The notes beneath the pieces were generated by a model. It did not search any database, was not told where the DNA came from, and saw nothing but the letters and a program-made list of their open reading frames with translations. A stretch of DNA of 64,000 nt, from NCBI GenBank assembly GCA_023078555.1, contig CM041200.1, positions 1 through 64,000 on the forward strand, in the 5' to 3' direction. A program made the position numbers and the translations under genes. Within the stretch, counting starts at the first letter, position 1, and each line of letters begins with the position of its first letter. The stretch is from Ulva prolifera (lineage: Eukaryota; Chlorophyta; Ulvophyceae; Ulvales; Ulvaceae). This document shows positions 28,983-41,511 of the stretch, piece by piece.

Positions 28983-31884
28983 TGTGATGCCGAAAGCGGC
29001 AGTTCTCGTCCACGGAGTGAGTCGGCTTTCCCTTCCCGCGAAGCGCCAGCGGCTACCAGAGGTCTCCTGATCAAATAGCGGCGGCGTATGGGGCAATTTT
29101 TACGCCCTTGCGACTGCTTTTATCACCACGCAGTATCTCTCCCGGGCTTTCAGAACGGCAGAAGGTCTGGGCTTCACGGGAGCCGCAGCTTCACCTGCCT
29201 GCTACGCGATTGGTTTGTCGTCTCGAGTGCAGACTGATTTGACAATTCCTCCACCGTCACTGGGCCGCAGATCATAGCCACTGTGGTAGTCGTTGCACAT
29301 AAAGGCTACATGGAGAGTCGCATTACATCGGGATCTCAGGCGCACAGCTGTAGATGAAAGCGGAGCATGGCAACCGGCATTGGCTGGCAGTGGCTATGGG
29401 CCTCAGAAAATGTGAGTTACAACTGGTTAAACGTAGGAATGCCTGAGATGTACGAGTCGGACCATGCCGCGTACCGCCGGGGCGTTCATGTAACTTTACC
29501 CCACCGGACGTGCCCACGCCACCCTCGCCCACATGGCATCTCCGCCGAACTGCACTCCATGATCAATGAAGCAGCAGCAGAAACACGAAAACACCCTTCC
29601 TCTGCAAAACAAATCGCTATAGGTGCCTCTGCGGCCGAAATGCGCGCAGAGACCACGGCGCTTCCGACTTGTACTGCGCCGGAGCAGTCCGCTGAGATTA
29701 CTCAAGTTACACATATCGGGCCATTGTATGGCAAAGCAAATCAATACATCAAGCTAACACACACAACAAGCCAACAAGCCAAGCGAGCGGCCGAGTCCGC
29801 TGAGATAGACGTACGAGATTTGCGTCTCAAATCTCAGAACTGCAATGAGTCGATACTTTCTGGAAGTTTCCGCTGCCTTCTTGGCCTGCGCAATGCTGCT
29901 GCGTGTCTTCGTGGTTTGTGAGGATGCATATGGCAACAACACCCTGGAGAGTTTACAAGCTTGCTGAGGACCAGCGGAAAAATGATTGAGTGCATAAGCA
30001 TAGCCAAGTAGCCGGTATGGAAACCACATTGAACCACAGTGTGGTTACGACACCCATCTCTGCCCGGGCTAGTTGACGGTCAGCAATCAAAGTAAAGATA
30101 ATGTTCGGCTGGTAGGGGCACACACTGCCACGATAGCTGAAAAAGCAGAACAAGCAGCTACTGTCAACGATCCTCCTCGCGCAGGCGAGACTTCCGGGCG
30201 TACCGGGGTGACCTGCCGTGGTTGCAAGTACAAGATGCGCTGTTGGGTGCTTCACAATTATCCCAATGACTAATAAATTGTCTTGCAGAATCATCTCCAG
30301 CCAATTTTTGACCGAGTCTGCTAACCTACCCGATGAGCGACATGACGGCATTGACAATGTTGTGTCGTTGTTGAAGGGATGCACATGCATTGGTGTGTGT
30401 TACAAGGACAAAGCAAGCAAGGCAGGTAGCACCGCGAGCAGCAACCAGGGGAGCCGAACACTACGCAACAAGCCACACGCATCACACACCAACACACCCA
30501 CACACCACCAGCACTCGCGCCGGCCACAGCCACACAGCCACACACATGCATTAGTGTGCCTACCGTACAAGAGTATTGCATGTGTACGTGTTGATAACAA
30601 GCCGTTCGCCTATGCTGTGAATGTCCGTCCTGTACTGTGCAAACATGTACTCCTGGCACCACGACCTTGGTGTCGACCATAGAGCACTGCTGGCTCGCAT
30701 CACTGCAGCCAGCATGCAGGAAGGCACGGCTTCACAGATCTATATTGCCCATTAGGGTGGCAGTTGATAGCTCCTCTGAAAGAAGTGGACTGGAGCATGT
30801 TGCGTGTATCCTGGCAATGTGTGTGGGCTTGGGGCTGCTGTAGCTGCTCCCGGAGCAACATGTAGACTTGGGTGTGCTCTGTCATATACCCACTGGCTGT
30901 GGCTTGAGCTAGCACAAGTACGTGCTAGCTGCGTGCCAGCTTGGTAGCAAGATGCATAATATCCGTTTGTCCAAGGACAGCAGATGTGCAGTATAGCACC
31001 GCTTGCACGGCACAGTCGAAAGTTCAAGACTACCTTAGTAAATGACAAGGTTCGCCAGAGTCTGTCCCCAAAATCGAAAGTTTGACGAGATTTAGTCGGC
31101 TGCCCCGTCTGGTTGCCACAGAAACGACGAATTGGCAAAATGTGATCAATGTGTGTCCCGGGCTTCTCGTCGCTGTCGCGACGCATAGCAAACCAATGAT
31201 TGCATGATTGTCCCAACCCTGCCAGTGATACAGTACAGTGACGGTACATGAACTGTCTTATGCCCTGTCCTAGCTGGCTCAGCGACAGCTTTCGCTCTTA
31301 GCGTCCACTCGAACGTGCTGTGAAATCAGATGATCAGGCAATGATACCCTGATGTTGACGATGGTCTAAAGTATAGAATGTGTGTGTCCCAACCTTCACA
31401 GCATATTTCTGACGAGTCATGATAATATTAAAATGCATGTCTATCCCTGTAGCCGCAGCAGCGGCGGCTCCAACAACACTGAAAATGGTTTTCGTATCCC
31501 GTCCCCGCGGATCTCGCAACTAACCTTTACATTTACTACGAGTGTTCCCATGGAATCAAACAAGGAGCGTACCGCAGGTATGATCATTGGCTGGGTTGAG
31601 AACTGCCGTCAGCGCATGCTGAAGCAAAAACAATCCAAAGGGCTACTTCTCTGCTCTGGCCTGCTTTGTTCTCAGTCATCACACGACTACTACACTGAAT
31701 ACATAGCCTATGAGCCTGTACAGCGAGCAACTAAGCCCTTGCAATTCTGTGGTACACAAAGAGAAAATGAGTGAGAAACAAATCATCCGAAGCACATCAG
31801 CAACGCCAATTCACGACGGGTTCATCAGAATCATGAGACTCAGCTACTCGTCCGAACCATAAAAGTGGCATCTGTTGCATTGTT
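28983..31884. other. Mostly unassigned; possible membrane-protein exon
   Basis: No complete gene recognised. On the minus strand near 29970-30136 an open frame reads QPNIIFTLIADRQLARAE followed by MGVVTTLWFNVVSIPATW, which resembles the last helices of auxin-efflux-carrier-family (AEC) transporters. Just upstream (about 30213-30340) is another hydrophobic stretch, DNLLVIGIIV. The ~100 residues expected between these in an AEC protein are missing, so I treat this as a lead only. CA-rich low-complexity sequence lies at about 30475-30550. Confidence 0.25.
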
Positions 31885-32726
31885 TTAAGGCACTTTGCTG
31901 TCGAGGGCCACGATCATGTCTACTGACGCCATAAGCTGATGAACGTTGATGATCTGCTTCATCAGCCAGCCTGGAATGCACAACAGAGAAATCATGGCAA
32001 GGACGGCATCGGGTGTTCTTGCTGAGCAACGACCATTGAGCCATGACATGGCTCTTGCTGACCACATCGGAGCTGCACCCCACAGGCTCACATGCTCTTC
32101 ATGACACGTCGTGAAGATGCATAGCAAGATGACTTCCGCTGATATACAGCAGAACGCCATGAAGGGACGGTTGCTGTAGTACAACCGCACCAATGAGTTT
32201 GTCACTTCCACATCCTGCAAACAATACATGGAGCCTGATCATTCTTCGATGTATCGCAATCACTGCCCTCAAATTCAGAGTGCACAGCTGCACCTTATGG
32301 CTGCTTCTTCCCGCAGCTAATGAAGCATAGACTTGGAACCAGTGTGCAGATAAGTCCAGTGCCATGAGGACGATCCACACGACGCAGTAAGTAGGGGACA
32401 TCCTGCACAAGATTCCCAACAGCCCAACGGTGCTACATCGATCGGTTACCATGTCGAGAACGGCGCCGAATTTAGTGACCTGGTCATAGTGGCGAGCAGC
32501 CAAGCCGTCCACAGCATCGAAAGCAAATCCAAGAACATATGCTGAGAGGAACAAGGATGGCTTTGTTGTCGCTAGCGTGAACGCACACAAGGTGCAAGCT
32601 ATTCGAAAGTAGCCTGCACAATGTTTGGCTTGGAGAGCGTCGTGGTCGTGTGTAAGACTGTACATGTCAGGCAGAGCACGCACCTATTACATTGGGTACA
32701 TAGAAATACACCCGTGACACTGACAT
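31885..32726 (-). CDS. PIS1: Phosphatidylinositol synthase (CDP-alcohol phosphatidyltransferase)
   Basis: Makes phosphatidylinositol from CDP-diacylglycerol and myo-inositol in the ER membrane. Three exons: 32684-32726, 32294-32613 and 31885-32214, all with GT donors and GCAG acceptors in phase, giving 230 residues, the usual length for the enzyme. The N-terminus MSVSRVYFYVPNVI then G-Y-F-R is typical. The catalytic CDP-alcohol phosphotransferase motif is complete: D-A-V-D-G-L-A-A-R, eight residues, G-A-V-L-D-M-V-T-D (D-x2-D-G-x2-A-R-x8-G-x3-D-x3-D). After ALDLSAHWFQVYASL and the intron, NSLVRLYYSNRPFMAFCC matches the C-terminal half of PIS. No lesion is visible; it looks functional. Confidence 0.93.
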
Positions 32727-34879
32727 GTTTGTATGGGCGACCAATCTGAATGAAAATGCTTGCGGTAGGTATCAGTGCTGGACCGACCACAGATGCTGAT
32801 CAATGGCCGCCAATCATTTCGTACTTTTCAAACAAGTATGTGCTCAAGTAGTTGACGATCAGTAACGCGTCCTGGTTCAGCTCACCAGCTCATTGGAATG
32901 TTTCAGCTCACCAGGTCCTTGGAATGAAACCTGGCCGAGTGTAGTATATAGCACACCTGGCAGTGGGTGGCCGTAGCCACTGACCGGTAGCTTGTGGCAC
33001 ATCCACCTCATCATCAACCCGACCGATAATATGTGCCGTCGCCGTAGGTCGATCAGTGTAAACTAGTACCTGCGATCAGTGTAAATGCAGTTGCGTCGAG
33101 CTATCGCACGTCATGATATATTCCCACTTCAGGGATGAATAGTTTCCATGCAGATACAAATGATAAATGGCGCCTCTGCCGACTGAAGCGTCAAACAGAG
33201 CCACCATTTTGTATATAATTTGACTTGGCTGAGTATCGTATGGCTGTGAACGGCTGCGGTGCACATCGCATATCGCTCCACGTCCAGCTACCGCCCGCGG
33301 CATAGAACACACTTGTGGCAAATACTCCCTTATGCGCGATGCCTGCTTTGGGTTGCACAGTGGAGTTCGCGTGCATACTTGCCCAATCAACGAGAACCTT
33401 CTAGCTGGACAGCGAGAAGTGCAGTTCACTTCAGGACAATGGCGCCCAAATGTAAGCTTTTCTGGCGAGTCAGGTGTTATGGACTGATCCGGGACTCCCA
33501 CTGTTATCCTATGATGAATCTCGACCGGATGCGCATGGGATGGTTCATGTACAGATGCACAGATGTGCATTGCACACCATCAGACAGCTGCAGATGCTAT
33601 GGTGCCAAGCAGATACTCTCTCAAATCAAAATTTAAACAGTTCAACATGCCTATAGCATTGTTCATGCAGTGTGCGATAGTTGCCTCAATATAGGAAGTA
33701 CAGGAAGGGGGTGAGAAGCCTGAAAACCGGCTGCCGCTGTCTGCAACATAATGTCCGAGGCGCGGTCTTGGTCGGCGGAGCTTTGTAGCAGGCTCCGCAG
33801 GCGGTAGTGTAGACGAAGACCCTGCTGAGATGTTTTCGGGGTCGGCGCTGCCGCTGCTTGTGTGGATGCAGGAAGTCTGAAAAGCTGAAAACTGCAAATT
33901 GCGGCGGCGGCATGGCCTTTATTGTAGCACTACATGGGGCACTCCAAGCACGCCGCGACGTGCTTTCTCACATCGACGTGCCCACAGAACACCGCTTGAG
34001 CCCAGCTGAAGACTGTGCGATGTCTGTGCTGTGAAACGCTTGTGTACAAACAGTGTCACAAACATCTGCGGCACACGTGCGTTCCAGGTTCAAGTAAATT
34101 ATTGACGATCTTCCAAATCGTAATGTACGCATTTGAACTACAGACATCACTAGGGAAGAGGACTTCGCCTAGGACCGCGCTGGTTGGACTCATGTGGAGC
34201 ACATGCATGCGTCTATGTGCGAAATATGCCTCAGTCGGATTGACGCGCCACTGCCGTCGCTCGTGCCCGCGCAAACGGCACATGCCAACATGTTTTGGTC
34301 ATTGTGGGTTGGACAGCCCATCGGACAGACTGAAGCAGCTGGTCGGTATGGTTCATCCGTTGGATATCTTGCTGTTTGATGCGCTGCCGGCGTTCTTCGC
34401 GGAAGTAGCAGCTGCTGAGGAATTGTAATTGACCTTCTTGCTGATGTTGGTGAGTCTCGATTTCTTTTGACGCGTTGCATACAGCCATGTATTGGTCGGG
34501 AGAAGCGACGCTTGACAAGACCTGCGCAGATTTTTAGACCGAAATGTACAGCGCGGGCACAAGCGTGCGCACTGTGTGCCCTGTTGCAGATAAGGATGTG
34601 CCTGTATGATTTCATGTAGTTTTACAGGTCATCGTGGAAATCCGCACAATAGCACGGATGACAGCGAGGGGTTGTCACAGACAACTGGTGACATTGGCCG
34701 GGAAATACTGGTTTGAAGCTATTCAGGTACGATTTGAGTTTAACGTACATTTGCGAACGTTTCACTCCAGAGTCCTTTGTCTCGCGGAAGGCGGGCCGGC
34801 TTGGACCTGGTCAATGCACCAGAAACACGCGTTGCATATGCGTGCAGGTAGCCCGTTGTGCGCACTCCCACTTTCGGGC
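32727..34879. other. Intergenic, no gene recognised
   Basis: Only short unconvincing ORFs. The right part (about 34300-34880) may hold 5' UTR or an N-terminal exon of the SANT-repeat gene; the frame ending at 34428 (LDILLFDALPAFFAEVAAAEEL region) is a candidate but unproven. Confidence 0.4.
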
Positions 34880-37052
34880 ATGCTAGACAGCCTGTTAGCC
34901 AGAGCAACGGTCTCCTCGCGTCCGCAGACTTTCATGAGTATGGAGGCACAACTGGGACTGCTCAACAGCCTGAGCCCACAGCCCAGAGCGGGAGAACCTG
35001 TCATGCCCGTTCATGCTTCTCCCACTGGTGCCAACCGATTCATTCGGCTACCTAATCCTGATGGTTTAGTATCCCAGCCGTCGCATCCAACCGCACCCTT
35101 TCAGCAGAATCGTACCAAGCTGGATCAATCAGATTCGTCGTGGTCTGGTCATTTAACCCCACACAACTCAGTGTCCGACCCAGCAGACCTCATCACCGCG
35201 TTAAATACGATGGCTGCGCAGCAGCATGCCATTCTCATATCAAATTTCAACAGCAAGCTGCAGTCAGATCCTGTTCCACCCATGCCTGATGTCCGCAGCA
35301 CCAGCATGTTATCAAGCAATGGGGTTTTCCATCACAACTCTTCACAGATGCGGTTTCCGGATGTACCCCCTCCGCCCCATAATGGTCTGTCAGCTCCTTT
35401 CACTTGCCCAACAGCAATGTTTGTGGGAGATTCTCGTGGATCAGGGACAAATGGAAGATTTGCTCGCAAGACAGACTACGTCATGCACCCTTCAGATTCT
35501 CGGGCAATGCAGCACTCTGGCAGCCCACAGATACCCGGGCGTCCTACTCCCCATGGAGGTAGTGGCATGGCCGAGATTGATCATCAAGGTGAGCTGTGTG
35601 GTATGCACACGATGCGTCACACATATTTAATCAGCGTGGCTGTTCATATGCAATCTGAGGCTGTTTGTGACTCTCAAATTCTGTCGTCGAGGTGTCTGGT
35701 CCATGTGGGCTTTGCATGTTCCATCTAGTCACAGCACCACGCAGGCTTTCCTGTGTATGCTGGCAAGCATCCATGCAGTGTTGGCCTAGTCAAAATGGTT
35801 GAGACACCTGCAGGGCGGAAAGCGTCTATGCTTGAGGGTATGTCAGTAGTTCATGTGAGGGAGCCCCCGTTAGGGTCTCCTCATGGAGAACCGCCGATGT
35901 CACCTGCTATGTCCCCGTCAACCAAGCGGCAACGTGTCAGTGATGGTGTGCTGCAAGCTTGCTGCCAACCTACACCTGTACTGCCTGTACCAGGCCAGAC
36001 AATGGCCTCGCCCTGACGTTGTATGTCTGACATGTGTGTTGTGTAGACCAGCCCAAAAACCAGAATCGCAACATGAGTGGCGTGCCTGAGTGGTCCCAGG
36101 CTGAGATGGATTCTGTCATGCGCCTGTATGAGGAGCGTGGAAGGATGCCACGGTGGAAGCCAATAGCAGATGACTTGGCACGTCTGAATGCAAATGGAGA
36201 GCTGAACTCGGCACTATCACTGAAAGGGCTTGTACGTAGCAATAATGCAGTAATGAACAAGGTGAAGGAGATCTTGTACAAGGAGCATGGGGACGTGCCT
36301 GGGCGGGTGTGCCTCTGCCATCAGCCCACACCAAACTGCTTACATGCTCTATATGAATAGTGGATATATTTTGCATGCAACCCTGTCACATATCTTATGT
36401 GGGGATAAATTGATTCCTGCTTCTGTAGTATGAGAGCAATGGTGAGACTGCTCCAAAGCGCAATACATCAGGTGTTCCAGAATGGAATGAAGCAGAAATC
36501 AACAGCGTGCTGGAGCTTTGGAACAAGCATGGCCGACAATCAGAATGGAAGTCGATATCGCTTGAGCTTGCACAGCTGAATGCAAATGGTCAGCTCAATC
36601 CAGAGCTACAAAGCAAAGGCTTGCAGCGAACAAACAACGCTGTCATGAACAAAGTCAAAGAACTGTCAGGGATCGCTCGTGCACGCCGGTCACGCCCTCG
36701 CATGCTCGGCAACTTTGCCCTTTTGCCATTTGAGCAGTCAGGACAAGGCCGTGAAGGTGGCCGTGCTACAACACGAGGATCTCATGGTGCTGAGCGGACT
36801 CTCGGTACTGGTCGCAGTGAAGAGTTAGGTGGCGGTGCATTTTACGAATCTGATCATCATCCATCGTCTGCACTTTCGCGGAAGGGTTCAGAATCCCTGA
36901 TGTCGGTAGTGTCACCAACACCAGTGGCTTGTCCTCCGCCAGTGGTGCAGATGTGTGAGGCACGGCCAGTGGCACCAGTGCCACATGTATCACCCATTGC
37001 ATTTGGGATTAAGTCGCCCGTAATGCAACAGCATGCAGCTCGCTCGTTGTGA
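34880..37052 (+). CDS. Protein with two tandem SANT/Myb-like repeats
   Basis: Four exons in phase: 34880-35588, 35745-35945, 36047-36294 and 36429-37052, about 593 residues from the ATG at 34880 (start uncertain; the frame is open upstream). The first ~300 residues are low-complexity, rich in Ser, Pro, His and Gln, with a KRQR basic motif after MSPSTKRQR that may be a nuclear signal. Then two repeats of about 65 residues follow, each on its own exon. Both begin SGVPEW and continue with AE...SV, W-K-x-I, LA-LNANG and L-x-x-KGL, and both end NNAVMNKVKE. The Trp/hydrophobic spacing recalls Myb/SANT helices, so DNA or histone binding is a reasonable inference. The C-terminus is Gly/Ser/Pro-rich. 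No named family recognised. Confidence 0.75.
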
Positions 37053-38650
37053 GGCCAGTTCAGGAATTGTACTTGAGTAGATTAGATTTTTTTTGGAAGA
37101 GCTATTCGCTTTTTCACAGGGGTTGTTGCGGTGAATTTTCAGTGCCATCGAGGCTGTGGCAGGGTCGCATAGGGCTGTCTTTTGATTATGTCTTTTATTC
37201 GTGTATACTATGCCGAGGATATGAGTGCCAAATTTGAGTCTGCAGTGTACCCTGCGAATCCTGTAATCTCCGATATCTCAGCCAGTTACCTAGCCTGGCT
37301 CGCACGTGCGATCCTGACTTATTCTACTTGTTCACAAGCATGTATGTGTGGAAACCGCGACTGCCTGGCGGCGTGGCCGCTGCACCAGTGGACGTGCAGA
37401 GATCTCCCTAGGGCATGTGTAAGTGGAGGTCCATCTGTGTGGTGAGCTAACCAGCAGCACTATTTAGCTGAGGCTGCATGTTCAATGGATCTTACATGGC
37501 CATCAGATTGCATGAAGTCCTGTGGCATGCGGCAGCAGTTTGTTGCCCGCGATAGACAACCATGCAAGGCGCTTGACTTAGATGTGGTCCACTGCGTGCT
37601 GGATGGATGTGTGTTTCTTCCTTATTGTAACACATCATTCCAGCAGCGCGGGAAGGCCCAACTGTACAGGAGCATGTCTTCGTTGCGTCCCTGACATCCA
37701 AACCAGGTGTTTCGATCGGGGCCTCCTTGGGGCAACTGCAACTACACCACATATAACATGACAGCGCTGGGCTTGACCCACATGCATGCTACACCGTAGC
37801 CATGACTTTCGCACGGGCGCTCACAGGTGTTACAAAGAGCTCAATCATGGCACGTGAGTGCTTCTGCATACCCACTAGCTCCCGGCCACATGACAGAAGC
37901 CACTGCACCGTGAGTCGTGAATTGATTGCATGGGTGGTTTTCATTTGCACAGAATTCACCAATGCCAGCAAGCGACAGGTGATACACATGGAGTCGTTTG
38001 CACTACAGGACCTGCTCCTCGAAAGACAGTGCTGACGCACGTGTCGACAAGGCCACCCCGAGGCACTCACATATCTGTAGGTAGGGTGCACATTGCATCC
38101 GGGACAGGGCCAACAGCTCACAGGGCAGACTATCCGTCCAGTAGGAGAATCTATTTGCTCACTGCAGCAATCTCTTCATTATACCCTCTCATCACCCACT
38201 GCAGCCCCTGCGGTGTACGGACGACTAATGGTAACATTGCAGCCATCTAGGACGCCATGCATATGGTTGCTGTCTGTGCATTGTTGGACGATGCGTACAC
38301 GTGCGACTCGAACACCCTTTGATAGCCTGGTGAGGAGCATTCGGTGCCGATATACGGTGATCACACACTGTTTTGCCCACCTGGTCTGGTCTGCTGACAG
38401 TGTCTACAGGGGGTAGACAGCCCCCACGTCGTGATGGCATGGGACCTCTGCGACGGCAATCTTTGAACAGCTTTGTAGCGCGTTAACAGCCAGCATAGAT
38501 TAAATGTGCTCCATCAGATGCGGGAGCAAGCGAGCTGTTCTATGATCGCGACTATGATTATGCCGTCTCGTCGCAATGCGCATTTGCTAGGCATGTCGTC
38601 TTGAAAGTTTCATACAGTCCTGTACCGCTTTAAACTGGCACAAACGGATC
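37053..38650. other. Intergenic / 3' UTR, no gene recognised
   Basis: Small ORFs without family signals lie between two plus-strand genes. Nothing repeated or structured stood out. Confidence 0.4.
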
Positions 38651-41200
38651 ATGAATGCTCTTGGTATTTATAGCCAAGATGGGGACCGCCTCACAACCAT
38701 GGACTTTCGATGGAATGTCCCACAAGTGCGACATCCAACTTCAACTGTAGATGGCGCTGTGCGTGCGATCACGGCACGATGCGGCACTTACAATCGCCAA
38801 TTCAGCAATATACAATGCTCGTAGTATCCTTGAAAAGATCGTTCTTGTGCCAGGAGAGGTACCAACTGATGATACAAGACTGGTTGAAGCTGCCAGCGGG
38901 TGAGCGCAAGCCAATCTTTCTTAAAGACAGCATCTCGATGATCGTCTACGACTCAAGCTCAGGACTTCTTTTTGTTGCATATACGCTTGACAACTTGCAA
39001 CCTCTGCAAGTGATAGAGTCCCTGAAGGCTATCACTATGTTTTTACACTCTGCATTTGGGGGTCTCTCCGAGGAAAAGGTGCGCCAGCTTACAAGAACAA
39101 TCGACCGCGAGTGTGTCTGTGGATTCCAGAGTGGCTCGGACTGGGCAACTTGCAGCATTCATGAAGCAAGTATGAGAGCGCGGGGACTACAACCTGAAGT
39201 GGCCGAGTCAAGTAACTGCGGCAACTGTACTTGTAGGTCAGAGGTAATCTGCATATGGTCTCTGAGCTAATCAACGAGTGCGTTGACTATGGGATTGTGA
39301 CCCAGCTGCAGCTCCATGTTGTGCTTGAGCGCATCCACAGCAAGTATCTGGCTCCAAAACGCAGCCTGCTGCAGCTTATGCGCAATGCTGGCTACAGAAG
39401 CGGCCAGTTCAGGTGCATCTTCGTACCAGCCCCGCTACCATGTAGCTCTGCAACAGTACATCCGTGAAGATAGACCAAATCTGTGGCGCTCTGCTACATG
39501 CCTGGACAGTAGCGCACTGAGCTCTCCGTGCAGGTCGATTTTGCCCACAGAGAACTCAGGAGCGCAAGAAGTGTACGTGGACCTGATCGAAGTTGTAAGC
39601 TGTGTAGTCAGCGCATCTGGTATCACCATGCTCGCGTTGTGCCAAGGCACTTTGCAGATGAAGTCATACATGAGCGTGGAAGGCATTTCATCGGTGCTCA
39701 AGCTCAGCAACTTCAACTGCTCAGAGCTTGCGCCACAATTTCCCTTCATGCAAGGGGGGGCACCTATACACTGTTTTGTGGAGGATATGCAGCTTCATCA
39801 AGATGCAAACCTGCTCGAAACTTGTACGGCTCTGCCTACCTTGGCGTCGCTGCTACTCTCGCTGTTGATGAACTCACTTTGCAGCTGCAAAGCTGCCATA
39901 ATAGCTGTGGACGCTCCCAGAAATGAACATCTTGTCTGCTTACCTCGTGATCTTCCATGCACCATGCATGTACCTGGTGTTGAAGTCAGTGTTTTGTGAG
40001 ACAGTGTGTCCAAGCCTGCCTTGTGCGCCCGCCGACGACTATGAAGCATGTTTCAAAACCAGTCGAACAGTGTCCAGGGCTTGCGGTGCAGTGGACGATA
40101 ACGGGTACTGTCAGTTGAAGGCACCGGCACTGCGAGGGGAGCATGTGCTGATGACATACAGCGTAGACCTCGTGAAGCAGGGTCAATTCGTGCCACCTGT
40201 GTCTGCATCGGTGGTCTGCGAGTGCGACCAGGAGTACAACAAAAAGGTCAGCCTGACGGTGATGCTCACGAACAATATCCCACAGCGTGGGGCTCAGCAC
40301 TTGTCACTGGAGGTGCGACCCCTCAGACCACTTTTGGGAAGCATTCTGCTTTGTGTAACAATCATCCCGCAAGTTGCGAATTTGTTCGCACCACGGCTTT
40401 GCGCCCGAAGAAGGTCTGCCCAATGTAGCACATGCATGAAGAACACAGCAGCAAGGAGCAGACCCAAGTACCATGCACCTGCGAAGGCAATGTAGCTATC
40501 TGTAGACCTCATGTTCTGCTTGCACGTGTCAAAGCGAGCTAGATGCTAGACAGGCGAGGCCGTGTCACATTCACCTCCATGGTCGGATGCTTGCAGCTGT
40601 GACCAGTAAGGCGGGCCTACTTTTTGCATACAGTGTGCAGTGGCAAGTGAGCTAATTGAGCTAAATGCTGACGATTCAAGTATGCAGTTGCCGCTGCCAC
40701 GTTCTGTGGACCGTATCAGCTGTAGTTGCAAGATTGATGAGCGTATGGCTTCATTTGTTTCAGACTTTGATGCAGTGCGCGGTGTGCTGCATGCGAAGCT
40801 CCGAACCCGCAACCCAAAACCATCCAAGTCAGAGTATGTCATCCAGGGGGGAGCCTCACTGCAGTACGTCACATTGACTTCTCCCTACTGCTTGTGGCCT
40901 CTTTGATGTGTACCTGGACATCATCACAGCGTTTATGAGCGTGTGTGCCTGAACTGCAGGATCTCGGTAAAAGCCATGCTTCGGCGGCCATATGATGCCA
41001 ACATGTTTTCGAGGGGCCTCGGTCCCGCGAATCTGTCATATCAAATGCAAAGTGTGTCTGTGTCGGGCATGAGAGTCTGCTACCTAGATTTTGTTGATTC
41101 TTCTGGGGTGAAGTATATCAATCCCAATAAGGAGACAGCAGGTCCAGGCAAATGGTTGAGGACAGTGACGACATCAACAGCTACAACGTTTAGACCGTAG
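38651..41200 (+). CDS. AP4M1: Adaptor-complex medium (mu) subunit, AP-4-like
   Basis: Mu adaptin of a vesicle coat complex, which selects cargo at the trans-Golgi/endosome. Exons: 38651-38725, 38854-39078, 39237-39343, 39534-? , about 40005-40312, 40634-40827 and 40960-41200; phases agree except at the unresolved exon-4/5 boundary. Longin domain: MNALGIYSQDGDRLTTMDFR, KPIFLKDSISM, LLFVAYT, then VSELINECVDYGIV, the counterpart of the mu-chain YELLDE-DFGY motif. Mu-homology domain: EVYVDLIEVVSCVVSASG, GTLQMKSYMS, GEHVLMTYSVDL, MQLPLPRSV and, at the end, MRVCYLDF with PGKWLRTVTTST. The short C-terminal K-W-x-R-x-V-T ending and overall pattern fit AP-4 better than AP-1/2/3; a TSET or AP-5 relative is less likely. 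Mu-adaptin identity is strong, class assignment moderate. Confidence 0.78.
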
Positions 41201-41511
41201 TCTAATTTGGGCTTCAGGTATCCGACACGCTCTTTGCTGGATTTGCCAGTGCAACGCAAATGCAGCGCAGCTGTCCGCGACCTGCACAGCATGCATGCTC
41301 TCGACGCATTTGCCGGGCGGCTGTAAGCACTGTCCTGGCGCCTTCAGAGCACGTTGTGCAATTAGCAGTGGTTCTGTGCACCCCTGATGAGGCTCAACGC
41401 ACCTGTGTTGTAAAGTTTCCCACCCATGGTAGTTTGTCAGGTCGATGTCCTGGGTGTGCTTCGAGTGTCTGATTCAATACAGTTGAACAGAACAGGAACG
41501 CATCCACAAAC
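41201..41511. other. Short spacer before the GTPase gene
   Basis: About 311 bp between two same-strand genes, presumably 3' UTR and promoter. No distinct motif seen. Confidence 0.4.

Noticed and set aside
39079-39236. Continuation of the mu-adaptin exon through VRQLTRTIDRECV
   Set aside because: The frame is open by chance; a GTGCGC donor and GTAG acceptor in phase 0 join EEK to VRGNLHMVSELI, which fits the longin domain.
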